Counted from the stretch's first letter, positions 35,188-44,295 are shown. The stretch: DNA of 64,000 nucleotides from Flagellimonas_A sp039592695 (GCF_039592695.1 NZ_JBBUTK010000001.1:558001-622000), one strand, 5' to 3'. The notes: generated by a model not told the origin, from the letters alone. Made by a program: numbers and translations.

Positions 35188-35892
35188 TCAATCTTGCACA
35201 AACACCATGCAGTGCTGCCAAGGCAGGTTATCCATATTTTCTTTGAGTTGAAAGCCGTTCGCTTCGAGTTCTTTGACAGCTTGTGCTTCGGTCATCTTGT
35301 GCAATTTTTTGATGGGCACCGACGGGTCTTCGCCCCTATACTCAATCAAGAAGAGTTCTCCATCCTTTTTTAATGCTTTTTGTATGGAAGCCAATATCTC
35401 AACAGGATGGCTCATCTCATGGTACACATCCACAATCAATACCTTATCCAAAGCATTTTTAGGTAGATTAATGGTTTTTTCACCTCCCTTTATAATTTCT
35501 ACATTGTTCGCACCATAGGTTTTTTTTCGCCTTTTTAGCGCTTCCAACATTTCGTCTTGAATATCGACAGCATAGATGGTGCCCTCGGTTGCCCTATTGG
35601 CCATTTTAAAGACGTGGTAACCCGAACCCGCCCCGATATCGGCAATCGCATCGTCGGGTTGAATGTTCATGTTTTTCAGTAGCAACGTGGTGTTTTCTTC
35701 TGCCTCACGGCTATCGCGTTCTAACCATGACATACCCTGATAACCCATGACATGGGCAATTTCACGGCCCATGTACCATTTTCCGATACCGTTGTAATCA
35801 CCTTCTTTATAGGTGTAAACGTCTTTTTGCGATAGCATCGGCCCACTCACAAAAAGCATCAAAAACACTAAAAGAAGACTACGGCTGTTCAT
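35188..35892 (-). CDS. Class I SAM methyltransferase-fold protein with signal peptide
   Basis: A 234-residue protein with a clear N-terminal signal (MNSRSLLLVFLMLFVSGPMLSQ) and a Rossmann-like class I methyltransferase domain: motif I DAIADIGAGSGYHVFKMA near 80-97, TIYAVDIQDEML, then LDKVLIVDVYHEMSHPVEIL and LFLIEYRGEDP. S-adenosylmethionine is cytoplasmic, so an exported methyltransferase is unexpected; the signal could mean membrane tethering or the protein may not use SAM. Its ATG shares a base with the SulP stop (TAATG), implying co-translation. Confidence 0.85.
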   Translation of the reverse strand: MNSRSLLLVFLMLFVSGPMLSQKDVYTYKEGDYNGIGKWYMGREIAHVMGYQGMSWLERDSREAEENTTLLLKNMNIQPDDAIADIGAGSGYHVFKMANRATEGTIYAVDIQDEMLEALKRRKKTYGANNVEIIKGGEKTINLPKNALDKVLIVDVYHEMSHPVEILASIQKALKKDGELFLIEYRGEDPSVPIKKLHKMTEAQAVKELEANGFQLKENMDNLPWQHCMVFVQD

Positions 35893-37541
35893 TATCCCAA
35901 CTTGGTTTTTAAGTAGGCAAAGGCATCTTCAATCTCTTCAAAAATATCTTCTTCGGGCACGAGGTCGGGTATCGCATCTATAGAGCGCAATCGGTCCAAC
36001 GGCCCTGGCTGTACCCCGACCAAAAGCACTTCGACATTGCGGGTACGCAGGTCATGAATGGCATCTTCCAGTGCATAGAGTGCCGATTGGTCGATGATGG
36101 GTACTTTCCCCATCCGAATGATGAGTGCTTCCACTTCTGGAGAAAGACTTTTGATGCTGTCTTTGAAGGTACTGGTAAATCCGAAGAAAAAAGGTCCGTA
36201 GAGGTGCTTGATGACGACCTTGTCTTTGTAGGCTTCATAAAACTCCAATTCGTCTTGCCATGGCTTATCAACTTCCATTTCTGATACCGAACCCAAGTTC
36301 ATCCCCTTTTCACCCAAATCACTGGCCTTTTTCATAAACAAAAGGGAGGACAGTGCCATGCCCAAGCCAACGGCATAAATGAGACTTCCAAAGGTAGTGA
36401 CTAGCAATACGATGATGAGTACAAAGGTGTCGGCCTTGGGTACGGAACGTAGATGTTTCAATCCCCTGAAATCAATGATTTTAAAACCTATGGGAATTAA
36501 GATTCCTGCAAGTACCGCCAATGGAATGTGTGCGGCAAGCGTACCCAGCCCCAATAGAACGGCCAACAGAAAAAGACCGTGGAGCGTACCTGAAAGTCTG
36601 GTTCTACCGCCGGCATTGATGTTCACGACCGTACCTTTTGTGGCACCCGCACCGGGAATTCCGCCAATGAAGGCAGCAACCATATTGCCAATGCCCTGAC
36701 CGATGAGTTCGCGATTGCTGTTATGTTTTGTTTTGGTCATGTTATCTGCAATGACCGAAGTCAAAAGTGAATCGATACTGCCCAATACGGCCAGCACGAG
36801 ACCATATTCCAAGATGAGACCAATCGCACTGGCATCGATGGAGAGCATGGTGCCAATCTCGAGTGCCGGAAGACCCGAGGGAATATCTCCTATGACAGGC
36901 ACATCCCATTTTAAGAAATAGGCCACAACAGAAGTAACCACCAAAGCGACCAAGGCACTGGGCACGGCCTTTGTAATTTTGGGAAACAAAAAGTAGATAG
37001 CCACAGTCAGGGCACCAAGTGCCATAGCGTAGAGATTGGCTTCCTCAAAAAGGCGCGGTAAATCTTGTAAGACCGCAACGGTGGATTTTGGTGATGACAG
37101 GCCCGCAAAAGGAAAAATTTGCAGGATGATGATGATGAGGCCCACACCACTCATAAAGCCCGATACGACGGGGTAGGGAAAATATTTGACATAGCCTGCA
37201 ATATTCAATAGGCCGAAAATTATTTGAATAAGACCTCCCACCAAAAAAGTCACCAGAATGATGCCCATGGCATTTTCAAGACTACCCATTGCCTCTATTG
37301 CGGCAGCAACGAGTGCGGCTGAAACCACGGTCATGGGTCCGGTTGGTCCGCTTGCTTGGGTCTGGGTGCCCCCGAAAAGGGCCGCAAAGATACCGATACC
37401 GATGGCGCCATACAGTCCCGCAGCTGCGCCCATACCCGATTGTACGCCGAATGCAAGAGCTAGTGGCAGCGCAACAACACCGGCTACCAAACCACCGGTC
37501 AAATCGCCTTTGAAATTTTTGAAATCGTAGAATTTGTTCAT
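35892..37541 (-). CDS. SulP-family anion transporter with STAS domain
   Basis: A 549-residue inner-membrane transporter. The first two thirds have about 12-14 spans (YDFKNFKGDLTGGLVAGVVALPLALAFGVQSG start, GPTGPMTVVSAALVAAAI, and the SIDSLLTSVIADNMTKTKHNSNRELIGQGIGNM motif), followed by a C-terminal cytoplasmic STAS domain (VEALIIRMGKVPIIDQSALYALEDAIHDL) typical of sulfate, bicarbonate or chloride carriers. The ion is not determined. It is the first gene of a two-gene unit with the exported methyltransferase. Confidence 0.9.
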   Translation of the reverse strand: MNKFYDFKNFKGDLTGGLVAGVVALPLALAFGVQSGMGAAAGLYGAIGIGIFAALFGGTQTQASGPTGPMTVVSAALVAAAIEAMGSLENAMGIILVTFLVGGLIQIIFGLLNIAGYVKYFPYPVVSGFMSGVGLIIIILQIFPFAGLSSPKSTVAVLQDLPRLFEEANLYAMALGALTVAIYFLFPKITKAVPSALVALVVTSVVAYFLKWDVPVIGDIPSGLPALEIGTMLSIDASAIGLILEYGLVLAVLGSIDSLLTSVIADNMTKTKHNSNRELIGQGIGNMVAAFIGGIPGAGATKGTVVNINAGGRTRLSGTLHGLFLLAVLLGLGTLAAHIPLAVLAGILIPIGFKIIDFRGLKHLRSVPKADTFVLIIVLLVTTFGSLIYAVGLGMALSSLLFMKKASDLGEKGMNLGSVSEMEVDKPWQDELEFYEAYKDKVVIKHLYGPFFFGFTSTFKDSIKSLSPEVEALIIRMGKVPIIDQSALYALEDAIHDLRTRNVEVLLVGVQPGPLDRLRSIDAIPDLVPEEDIFEEIEDAFAYLKTKLG

Positions 37542-37631
37542 CCTGTCAACTGTTTTAAATGAGTTCTATAAAATAATGCATCTTATGCTAAAGAAACAAA
37601 AAGGACGCATCAAAATAGTGACGCGAAAAAT

Positions 37632-37665
37632 AAAAAAGGGCAGCATAAACTTTCTGCCCTTTTCC
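37632..37665 (-). terminator. Intrinsic terminator of the proCBA operon
   Basis: Stem AAAAGGGCAG/CTGCCCTTTT with a loop of about ten bases, followed on the minus strand by an A/T-rich run. It is downstream of proA and about 90 bases before the SulP start. Confidence 0.85.
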
Positions 37666-37684
37666 TTTCAATTATTTTGGGGTA

Positions 37685-38884
37685 TCAAACCCGTATTTGA
37701 CCATCACCAAATACATAGTATTTATTGGTGACTAATTGCTTGAGTCCCAAGGGTCCTCGGTGGTGCAATTTGTCGGTACTGATGGCCAGTTCTGCTCCCA
37801 CGCCCATTTGTCCGCCATCGGTAAAACGCGTGGAAGCATTTTGGTATACAGCAGCGCAATCCACCTGTTCCATAAAAATCTTGGCCACTTCGTCGTTTTC
37901 GGTCATAATGGTTGCCGAATGCCCGCCTGAGTGCATATTGATTTTCTCAACAGCTTCTCCCAGGCTTTCAACGGCGCCAATCACACACTTCATCGCCAAA
38001 AATTCTTCTTCCCACACGGTATCTTCCTCAATTTGGTCTTGCCCAGTGAGTACTTTTTTCACCCTTTCATCCACCAAAACCGAAACACCGTTGCCCAACA
38101 ACAACTGTTTTAACTGCTGTAATTTGTCATCATAATTTTCAATTCGCGCATCAACAAGAACCTTGTCGAGCGCATTGCAGGCCGATATTTTATGGGTCTT
38201 GGCATTGAGGATGACCTCTAGGCTCTTTTCCCAATCGGCTTCTTGGTGCACATATAGAAAATTGTTGCCGCGACCACTCACAAGAACCGCACATTTGGCA
38301 TGTTCTTTCACAAAATTGATGAGCCGCTCACCACCACGGGGTACGATAAGGTCCAACGGTTGATTGGGATTTTTCAAAAAGGCCTGTGTCTGTTCACGGT
38401 TCATCTCCAAAAATTGGATGTAATCCTTGCTAAGTCCATTTGCTTTAAGGCATTGATGCCAGAAATTTACCAGTGCCTTGTTGCCGTGGTAGGCCTCTTT
38501 GCCACCCTTCAACAAAATTTTATTATTGGCCTTAAAGGCAAGCACGGCAGCTTCGACCGTTACATCGGGCCGGGACTCGTAAATGATCATGATGGTGCCA
38601 AAAGGGGCTGTTTTGTTGATAATTTCCAATCCGTTATCAAGATTTCGTTTTGAAATTTCTTGATTGACGGGGTCTTCCTTTAGACGTACTTCCTTAACGG
38701 CCTGTATCATTTGGTCTATTTTGTCATGGTCGACCACCAAACGGTCATAAAGGGCTTGATCGTCTCGGTCAAAGGCATCCAAATCCTTCTTGTTGGCTTC
38801 CAAAAGGGCCGTACGGTTTTTGTCCAACAGCAGCTCCATATCTGCAAGCACTTTGTTTTTCTTATCTGTATTCAATAGTTGCAT
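37685..38884 (-). CDS. proA: Glutamate-5-semialdehyde dehydrogenase
   Basis: A 399-residue NADPH-dependent reductase of gamma-glutamyl phosphate in proline synthesis. Landmarks: PFGTIMIIYESRPDVTVEAAVLAFKANNKILLKGG, LDLIVPRGGERLINFVKEHA, HKISACNALDKVLVDARIE with the catalytic Cys, and the closing ASTRFTDGGQMGVGAELAISTDKLHHRGPLGLKQL. It is the last gene of proC-proB-proA, 15 bases after proB. Confidence 0.96.
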   Translation of the reverse strand: MQLLNTDKKNKVLADMELLLDKNRTALLEANKKDLDAFDRDDQALYDRLVVDHDKIDQMIQAVKEVRLKEDPVNQEISKRNLDNGLEIINKTAPFGTIMIIYESRPDVTVEAAVLAFKANNKILLKGGKEAYHGNKALVNFWHQCLKANGLSKDYIQFLEMNREQTQAFLKNPNQPLDLIVPRGGERLINFVKEHAKCAVLVSGRGNNFLYVHQEADWEKSLEVILNAKTHKISACNALDKVLVDARIENYDDKLQQLKQLLLGNGVSVLVDERVKKVLTGQDQIEEDTVWEEEFLAMKCVIGAVESLGEAVEKINMHSGGHSATIMTENDEVAKIFMEQVDCAAVYQNASTRFTDGGQMGVGAELAISTDKLHHRGPLGLKQLVTNKYYVFGDGQIRV

Positions 38885-38899
38885 TCTTCTTTTTTTAAT

Positions 38900-39670
38900 T
38901 TATAGGGCCACTTCGGTGCCCACTTTTTTTCCGTCCACGATATCGAGGATGACATTTTCTTTTTTTCCGTTCACGATGTACGAGGGAATATCCGCTGCCG
39001 CCGCCATCTGTGCATAGCCCAATTTTGAACCCATGCCGCCACGGCCCTCGCCTTCATTTTTATCGTCATTTTCGATGTATTTGTCAAGGTTTTCCTTGGG
39101 TTCCACTTTTTTAATGACTTGGGATTCTTTCTTTTCAGGATGCCCGTCATAGAGTCCGTCAATATCCGTCAGCAGAATAAATTTATCCGCTTTCATCAAC
39201 TGTGCGATCAATGTCGCCAGTTCATCGTTGTCGGAAAACATAGACATGGTCACCGATACGGCATCGTCTTCATTGGCAATGGGAATGACCCCTTCTGAGA
39301 GCAATCCTTCGATGCAATTGATCATATTGTCGCGGTGTACCCCCGGATTGAAATCCCGTTTTGTGGGAAGCACCTGCGCACACTTCATTCCGTAATCCCT
39401 AAAAATATTGTAGTAGAGGCGCATCATTCGAGGCTGCCCAATGGCAGAATATACCTGCCTGCGCTGTGTCTTGTTCTCAATCTTTGCCTTGCCCAATACC
39501 TCTTTGCCCGCAATGACCGAACCTGAAGAGACCAAAATGGTCATGATATCACGTTCGTACAAAGCAGCTATCTGCTGTACCAAATTGTTCAGAACGGGCC
39601 GTACGATTCGGTTGTCTTTATTGGTCATCACATTGGTGCCCACCTTGATGACGACTAGTTCTTTGTACAT
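38900..39670 (-). CDS. proB: Glutamate 5-kinase, no PUA domain
   Basis: A 256-residue amino-acid kinase that phosphorylates glutamate, the first step of proline synthesis. Start chosen at ATG 39670 (YKELVVIKVGTNVM); the longer in-frame ATG at 39721 would overlap the proC end. Motifs include ILVSSGSVIAGKEVL, PIANEDDAVSVTMSMFSDNDELATLIAQLM and GEGRGGMGSKLGYAQMAA. There is no C-terminal PUA domain, unlike the enterobacterial enzyme, as in many Bacteroidota. Proline feedback through the kinase domain is the usual control. Confidence 0.93.
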   Translation of the reverse strand: MYKELVVIKVGTNVMTNKDNRIVRPVLNNLVQQIAALYERDIMTILVSSGSVIAGKEVLGKAKIENKTQRRQVYSAIGQPRMMRLYYNIFRDYGMKCAQVLPTKRDFNPGVHRDNMINCIEGLLSEGVIPIANEDDAVSVTMSMFSDNDELATLIAQLMKADKFILLTDIDGLYDGHPEKKESQVIKKVEPKENLDKYIENDDKNEGEGRGGMGSKLGYAQMAAAADIPSYIVNGKKENVILDIVDGKKVGTEVAL

Positions 39671-39677
39671 AATCTCT

Positions 39678-40484
39678 CTAATATTCTTCGCCGAGTTCAA
39701 CGGCGCGGTTAAATGCTGCAAAGGCAGCCTCTTTTATCAATTCGTTCACTTTATTGTCGTGCATGGAATCGAGCGCGGCTCTTGTGGTTCCTCCTTTCGA
39801 TGCGACACGTTCCATCCATGAATCTGGTGACAGTGTCGATTTGTTGAAGAGCTCAACCGCACCTGTGAAGGTCTGGCTGACCAATACTTTCGATACATTT
39901 TCAGAAAAGCCCATCTGCAGGGCGGCATCCATCATACTTTTCATAAAATAAAATACATAGGCAGGCCCACTGCCCGATATGCCTGTGGAAGCATCAATGA
40001 ATTTTTCGTTCTGCACGCGCAGTGATTTTCCAGTGGTGTTGAGCAAATCTTCAACCAAAAAAAGTTCCAATCGCGAGACCTCAGGCGATGACACATAACT
40101 GGTCAGGCCCATACCGACCTTGGCCGGTAAATTGGGCATGGCGCGTACAATTTTATCGATTCCAAGGGCTTTTTGCATGTAGTTGATGGTCACACCCGCC
40201 ATAATGGAAATGATCAATTGCTCATTGTTCACCAACGGTTTGATGCGTTCAAAAAGTTCTTCAGCATGATAGGGTTTTACTGCTATCATGATCATTTCGG
40301 CTTTGGGTACGCAGTCTTCGAGCCTGTCGAAAGTGTCGAAGAAAGTCATTTTATCGACCTCTTCCAGCTTTTTCTGGCTTTTGTCCAAGACCATGATATT
40401 GCGTTTTTTTAGCAACTTTGATTTTGTCATGCCCTCGGCATACGTAAGGCCCATGTTACCGGCACCGATTACCAATACTCTCAT
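39678..40484 (-). CDS. proC: Pyrroline-5-carboxylate reductase
   Basis: A 268-residue NAD(P)H-dependent enzyme completing proline synthesis. The Rossmann start MRVLVIGAGNMGLTYAEGM and the conserved IMAGVTINYMQKALG, RAMPNLPAKVGMGLT, GSGPAYVFYFMKSMMDAA and SKGGTTRAALDSMH motifs are all present. First gene of the operon; it ends 7 bases before the chosen proB start. Confidence 0.96.
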   Translation of the reverse strand: MRVLVIGAGNMGLTYAEGMTKSKLLKKRNIMVLDKSQKKLEEVDKMTFFDTFDRLEDCVPKAEMIMIAVKPYHAEELFERIKPLVNNEQLIISIMAGVTINYMQKALGIDKIVRAMPNLPAKVGMGLTSYVSSPEVSRLELFLVEDLLNTTGKSLRVQNEKFIDASTGISGSGPAYVFYFMKSMMDAALQMGFSENVSKVLVSQTFTGAVELFNKSTLSPDSWMERVASKGGTTRAALDSMHDNKVNELIKEAAFAAFNRAVELGEEY

Positions 40485-40743
40485 TGATTTTTATTTATGG
40501 TGTTTGTTTTTATATGAACAGGTTCGACTCATTGCATTTGGTCAGATCACCATGGAATTTTCTGGTTCGTTCGTGCAGTGTTCGCAGTGGAACCCCCAAT
40601 AGGCATTTTTGATTCTTGTAGTGTGAGTAACGATTTCTCCCATTTTTTGGTGATAATTGTTCTTTTGTTCTGTTTTTCTTTTTATGCTAAATATTTTCAT
40701 GTGCTGATAAGGCGTATTTTAAATGTTTGTCAGTGGCAATACA

Positions 40744-40941
40744 TCAATCGTCTCGCTGTTCGTTTAGGTATTGCTGTTTATATTTTGCTTTTTCAAGTTC
40801 TTTGCGTTTAGTAACGGAGTTTTTTTCAAAATACTGGTTGTCTTTGATCTTATCCATCACCTGTGTGCGCTTTCGCTTTCTTTTGTATCGCTTAAGGGCA
40901 CGTTCTATTTTTTCGTCTGGTTTCACCTGTATTTTCAACAT
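40744..40941 (-). CDS. rpsU: 30S ribosomal protein S21
   Basis: A 65-residue basic protein matching bacterial bS21: MLKIQVKPDEKIERALKRYKRKRKRTQV start, followed by DKIKDNQYFEKNSVTKRKELEKAKYKQQYL. Near the anti-Shine-Dalgarno in the 30S platform. It lies 10 bases after the stop of the GNAT gene, perhaps in one transcript with it. Confidence 0.93.
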   Translation of the reverse strand: MLKIQVKPDEKIERALKRYKRKRKRTQVMDKIKDNQYFEKNSVTKRKELEKAKYKQQYLNEQRDD

Positions 40942-40951
40942 TTTTTCTTTT

Positions 40952-41389
40952 TTAGTTTTGTAATCTCATTTCAACATATTCGGCATAAAAGCCAAGCGAT
41001 TTAAACAAAGCCATGGCCTTGTCCATCGGTTTGCTGTGTAGTGCGATGGTGCCTTTGCAGTATGCAAGGGCATAGCGCATCAATTTCTTGCCCACCCCTT
41101 GGTTGCGGTGTGACCTGTGCACGGCTATGAACACCAAATGGTTTTCGGTAATGTAATCGCCCATGCCAGTCTTGTTGATTATGACCGCCCCGATTAATTC
41201 ATCGTTTTTCTCGGCAACAAATACATAGCCACCCAGCCCTGGTATTTCTTTGGTTGAGTATTGGATGGCCCTAAGAACGGATTTCCTGGATGCGGCATAC
41301 CCGTCCAGGTGGTCGTACAGAAAATCCGTCAAGCGCATGGCTTCCATGGTCGACAGTCGTGTGAAAGCGTCGTATGTTTTTAGAATCAT
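40952..41389 (-). CDS. GNAT acetyltransferase
   Basis: A 145-residue GCN5-related acetyltransferase. ATG 41389 gives the start MILKTYDAFTRLSTMEAMRLTDFLYDHL; an ATG at 41446 would add a poorly supported leader. Key motif region is LVFIAVHRSHRNQGVGKKLMRYAL (acetyl-CoA loop), then AMALFKSLGFYAEYVEM. It lies upstream of rpsU, so it might acetylate a cellular protein or small molecule, but no substrate is visible. Confidence 0.85.
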   Translation of the reverse strand: MILKTYDAFTRLSTMEAMRLTDFLYDHLDGYAASRKSVLRAIQYSTKEIPGLGGYVFVAEKNDELIGAVIINKTGMGDYITENHLVFIAVHRSHRNQGVGKKLMRYALAYCKGTIALHSKPMDKAMALFKSLGFYAEYVEMRLQN

Positions 41390-41476
41390 TCCTTTTAAAG
41401 GGAATTTTTTTGAAGGTGGGATGGTTACGGATGTGCGATTCCACATCCTAATAAATCAGAATTTTTGGGGTTGAAA

Positions 41477-41578
41477 TCAAGCGGTCGGTGGAATGTACTT
41501 GCCCGACTGGTTGCGAAAGATGGCATAGAAGAAGCTATACACCCGAAAATTGCGTTTTTTGTGGATTTTTCCCTTCAT
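41477..41578 (-). CDS. Possible small basic peptide ORF
   Basis: A 33-codon ORF on the minus strand (MKGKIHKKRNFRVYSFFYAI then FRNQSGKYIPPTA) lies between the rsmB and GNAT genes, preceded by TACTTTTG, an exact TAnnTTTG match, at 41584-41591. The promoter's predicted transcription start falls near the ATG, so the transcript would be nearly leaderless. Length and basic/aromatic composition are suggestive but not conclusive; the promoter may simply serve the downstream GNAT gene. Confidence 0.35.
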   Translation of the reverse strand: MKGKIHKKRNFRVYSFFYAIFRNQSGKYIPPTA

Positions 41579-41677
41579 TTTTGCAAAAGTAACGAACCAT
41601 AAACTGCTGAACGAATCACAGCAGACTTTATAATTATTATAACATTTTGGCTATTAATGTCTTGTAAGGGCAGGTTA

Positions 41678-42889
41678 TTAGTTTTTCTCTAGCAACGCCA
41701 TGTAAAATCCGTCAAAACCGTGTTCCGACGCATAGATATTTTGTTCTTTGACCAATTTGAAGTCTTGGCCCGCTTCGGAGGATAAAAAGTGTTGCACCTG
41801 TTCGCTGTTCTCTTCGGGAAGGATGGAGCAGGTCGCATACACCAATTTACCGCCAGGTTTCACCATTTTGGAATAATCCCTGAGGATGTCGCGTTGTACG
41901 CCTTTGATGCGCTCTATAAATTCGGGCTGAAGCTTCCATTTGCTATCAGGATTGCGCCGCAGTACCCCAAGCCCGGAACATGGCGCATCTAACAAGACTC
42001 GGTCGGCTTTGCCATGCAGTTTTTTGATGGCTTTTGCGGATTCAATGATGCGGGTTTCCATGTTGTGCACCCCATTACGCCGTGCACGGATTTTCAGTTT
42101 TTTGAGCTTGCTTTCGTAGATGTCCATCGCAATCAATTGCCCTTTGTTTTGCATCAACGAAGCCAAATGCAGTGTTTTTCCGCCTGCCCCGGCACAGGCA
42201 TCGACGACCCGTTGCCCGGGTTCGACCTCTAAAAATGGAGCCACCAGTTGTGAGGAGGCATCCTGCACTTCAAAAAGTCCGTTTTTAAAGGCTTCGGTAA
42301 CGAATACGTTTTTACGTTCGATCAGTTTCAGCGCACCAGGGTAGCTCGAAAGTGCAACTGCATCGATGTCTTCTTCGGCCAGTTTTTTTCTGAGTTCCGC
42401 TTTACTGGTTTTTAGCGTATTCATCCGTAAGACCACTTCGGCTTGCCGGTTCAGGGCGGCAATTTCTTTGGTCCAAAGTTTGTCACCCAAGGCTTTTTCC
42501 CCGATTTCATCCATCCAATCGGGAATGGATTCCCGAAACTTCCTGATTTTTGAAAGTTCATCAAACCGCCCTTTGATGCGACGGGTGGGAGTATCTTCCA
42601 ATTGTTTCCAATCGGGTAGGGCAATCCCCTTCAGGGTGGCCCAGACCGCAAACAGCCGGAACAGATTTTGTCTAGAGTAGGGCTCGTTCACCTCGGCAAT
42701 CTCGGCATAGAGTCTTTTCCAACGGACGATATCATAGGTGGTCTCGGCAATGAAGCCCCGGTCACGGGCACCCCAGCGTTTGTCGTACCGAAGCACTTTT
42801 TCAATCACCTTGTCGGCATACTCCCCGTCATTGAAAATCATATTGAGGGCATCGATAACGGCAAAAACGAGGTTTCTGTGAAGGCGCAT
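41678..42889 (-). CDS. rsmB: 16S rRNA (cytosine-967-C5)-methyltransferase-type protein
   Basis: A 403-residue RsmB/NOP2-type RNA methyltransferase. The N-terminal helical NusB-like region is followed by the SAM domain with VVDACAGAGGKTLHLASLM, AMDIYESKLKKLK, and the two catalytic motifs DAPCSGLGVLRRNPDSKW and KLVYATCSILPEENSEQV. A -10-like TACCTTTG (minus strand 42907-42914) is close upstream. The exact target cytosine (C967 or another) is not certain, but the family assignment is firm. Confidence 0.88.
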   Translation of the reverse strand: MRLHRNLVFAVIDALNMIFNDGEYADKVIEKVLRYDKRWGARDRGFIAETTYDIVRWKRLYAEIAEVNEPYSRQNLFRLFAVWATLKGIALPDWKQLEDTPTRRIKGRFDELSKIRKFRESIPDWMDEIGEKALGDKLWTKEIAALNRQAEVVLRMNTLKTSKAELRKKLAEEDIDAVALSSYPGALKLIERKNVFVTEAFKNGLFEVQDASSQLVAPFLEVEPGQRVVDACAGAGGKTLHLASLMQNKGQLIAMDIYESKLKKLKIRARRNGVHNMETRIIESAKAIKKLHGKADRVLLDAPCSGLGVLRRNPDSKWKLQPEFIERIKGVQRDILRDYSKMVKPGGKLVYATCSILPEENSEQVQHFLSSEAGQDFKLVKEQNIYASEHGFDGFYMALLEKN

Positions 42890-42906
42890 ACTGAAAATTG
42901 AGGGTG

Positions 42907-42914
42907 CAAAGGTA
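42907..42914 (-). promoter_or_regulatory. Possible -10 element for rsmB
   Basis: The minus strand reads TACCTTTG, an exact TAnnTTTG match, 17 bases before the rsmB ATG. Confidence 0.4.
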
Positions 42915-42924
42915 GTACGTTTTT

Positions 42925-42944
42925 ATTGTCCCCTTGAGGGGACA
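42925..42944. repeat. GTCCCCTTGAGGGGAC palindrome, copy 1
   Basis: The perfect palindrome GTCCCCTTGAGGGGAC-type core (flanked by ATT...) is identical to 46475-46493 over 19 bases. Related CCCCTCC-type palindromes occur at 34240-34262, 44270-44290 and 52236-52280. It lies in the 271-base gap between rsmB and the BNR lipoprotein gene. Confidence 0.75.
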
Positions 42945-43112
42945 GCCTAAATCTTTGATTTTGGCAGGGGTGTTCTTTTGTTTTGATACTTTTTCCATTG
43001 ATGAAGAATGTATTCCTCTCACCCAAACAGTTGGGTTCGTCGGATACAGTCAAAATCTAGACTGATTTTTTTCTAGAAGTAAAAAATAGGGCATTAAAGA
43101 CAAGATTTTTCT

Positions 43113-43146
43113 TTGTTACAAGGGAATGTTCGGGTTATTATCTTTG
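43113..43146 (+). promoter_or_regulatory. Predicted promoter of the BNR-repeat lipoprotein gene
   Basis: TATCTTTG (43139-43146) matches TAnnTTTG, with a TTG box at 43113-43115 and a 23-base spacer, somewhat longer than the 19-base usual spacing. It ends 14 bases before the gene's ATG. Confidence 0.5.
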
Positions 43147-43160
43147 AAAAAATCCTTTAA

Positions 43161-44201
43161 ATGAAAAAAATCGTTGCTATACTGATATTCGCTACGCTGA
43201 TTTTCAGCTGTACTGAAAAAGAGTCTTCTCACAAATACACCTCCGTAGCAATTCAAACGGTTTTTGAAGACTCGGTCAGCATTCGGGCCATTGCGTTTCT
43301 GGATGCAAATACCTTGGCCCTCGCGGGCAGCAATGGTGTCTATGGCACCGTTGCCGTGAATTCGGGCACGGTGCGCACCAGCCAAATGAAATACCATACT
43401 TCCATCCCTGAATTTCGTGCCGTGTCCCATACGGCAACAGACTTTTTTATGCTTTCTGCAGGAAATCCAGCGTTGCTCTATAAAACTGGGGACAATGGCC
43501 GAATGGATTTGGTCTACAAAGAGGAAGGTGAGGGGGTATTCTATGACAGCATGAAATTTTGGAACGATAGGGAAGGAATTGCCGTTGGGGATACTATGGA
43601 TGGATGTCTATCCGTTATTATTACTCGCAACGGTGGACAATCTTGGAAGAAACTTTCTTGTGATAAATTGCCTGTTGCCAAAGCTGGGGAAGGTGCTTTT
43701 GCAGCCAGCAACACCAATATTGAAATCGTAGGTGACCACATCTGGATTGCTACTACCGAAAGCCGTATTTTTTATTCCCCTGACATGGGAAATACATGGC
43801 AGGTTTATGAAGCCCCAATTGTAAACAAACAGCCCACCCAGGGCATTTATTCCATCGATTTTTACGATTCTGAACTTGGAATTGCTTTTGGTGGGGATTA
43901 TACCAAACCCGAAGACCCACGAAACAACAAGGCAATTACAAGCGATGGAGGCCAAACATGGAAGATACTCGCGGATGGTAACCGACCTGGCTATAAAAGC
44001 TGTGTACAGTTTATTCCCAATTCCGGTGGGGAGGATATCGTCGCAGTCGGATTTACGGGAATTTCTTATAGTTCGGATATGGGTGATTCTTGGAAGGAAT
44101 TGAGCGAAGAAGGGTTTTACACTTTACGATTTTTAAATGATTCCGTAGCCTATGCTGCGGGCAAAAATCGGATTTCGAGGTTGACATTCCGAACGGAGTG
44201 A
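43161..44201 (+). CDS. BNR-repeat (Ycf48-like) lipoprotein
   Basis: A 346-residue envelope protein with a lipoprotein signal (MKKIVAILIFATLIFSC). The rest is a predicted beta-propeller made of BNR/Asp-box repeats: ITRNGGQSWKKL, YSPDMGNTWQVY, TSDGGQTWKIL and SSDMGDSWKEL. The repeats resemble Ycf48 (photosystem II assembly) and sialidase-type propellers; in heterotrophs such proteins are of unknown function. It is transcribed alone, divergent from rsmB. Confidence 0.8.
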   Translation: MKKIVAILIFATLIFSCTEKESSHKYTSVAIQTVFEDSVSIRAIAFLDANTLALAGSNGVYGTVAVNSGTVRTSQMKYHTSIPEFRAVSHTATDFFMLSAGNPALLYKTGDNGRMDLVYKEEGEGVFYDSMKFWNDREGIAVGDTMDGCLSVIITRNGGQSWKKLSCDKLPVAKAGEGAFAASNTNIEIVGDHIWIATTESRIFYSPDMGNTWQVYEAPIVNKQPTQGIYSIDFYDSELGIAFGGDYTKPEDPRNNKAITSDGGQTWKILADGNRPGYKSCVQFIPNSGGEDIVAVGFTGISYSSDMGDSWKELSEEGFYTLRFLNDSVAYAAGKNRISRLTFRTE

Positions 44202-44269
44202 AAGAATCTGTCTTTTTTGGAACTGCTTTTGCAATACCCACCCCGTTTCAGTCTGCCTTAGGCAGACGG

Positions 44270-44290
44270 AACACCCCTCCAAAGGAGGGG
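44270..44290. repeat. CCCCTCC-type palindrome
   Basis: The bases ACACCCCTCCAAAGGAGGGG form an inverted repeat in the intergenic gap after the BNR gene. It is preceded by another small palindrome (CTGCCTTAGGCAG) at about 44253. Confidence 0.65.
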
Positions 44291-44295
44291 AGCAT

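Noticed and set aside
35188..37541. DNA modification system
   Set aside because: The methyltransferase is exported and lacks DNA-methylase motifs, and no restriction gene is nearby.
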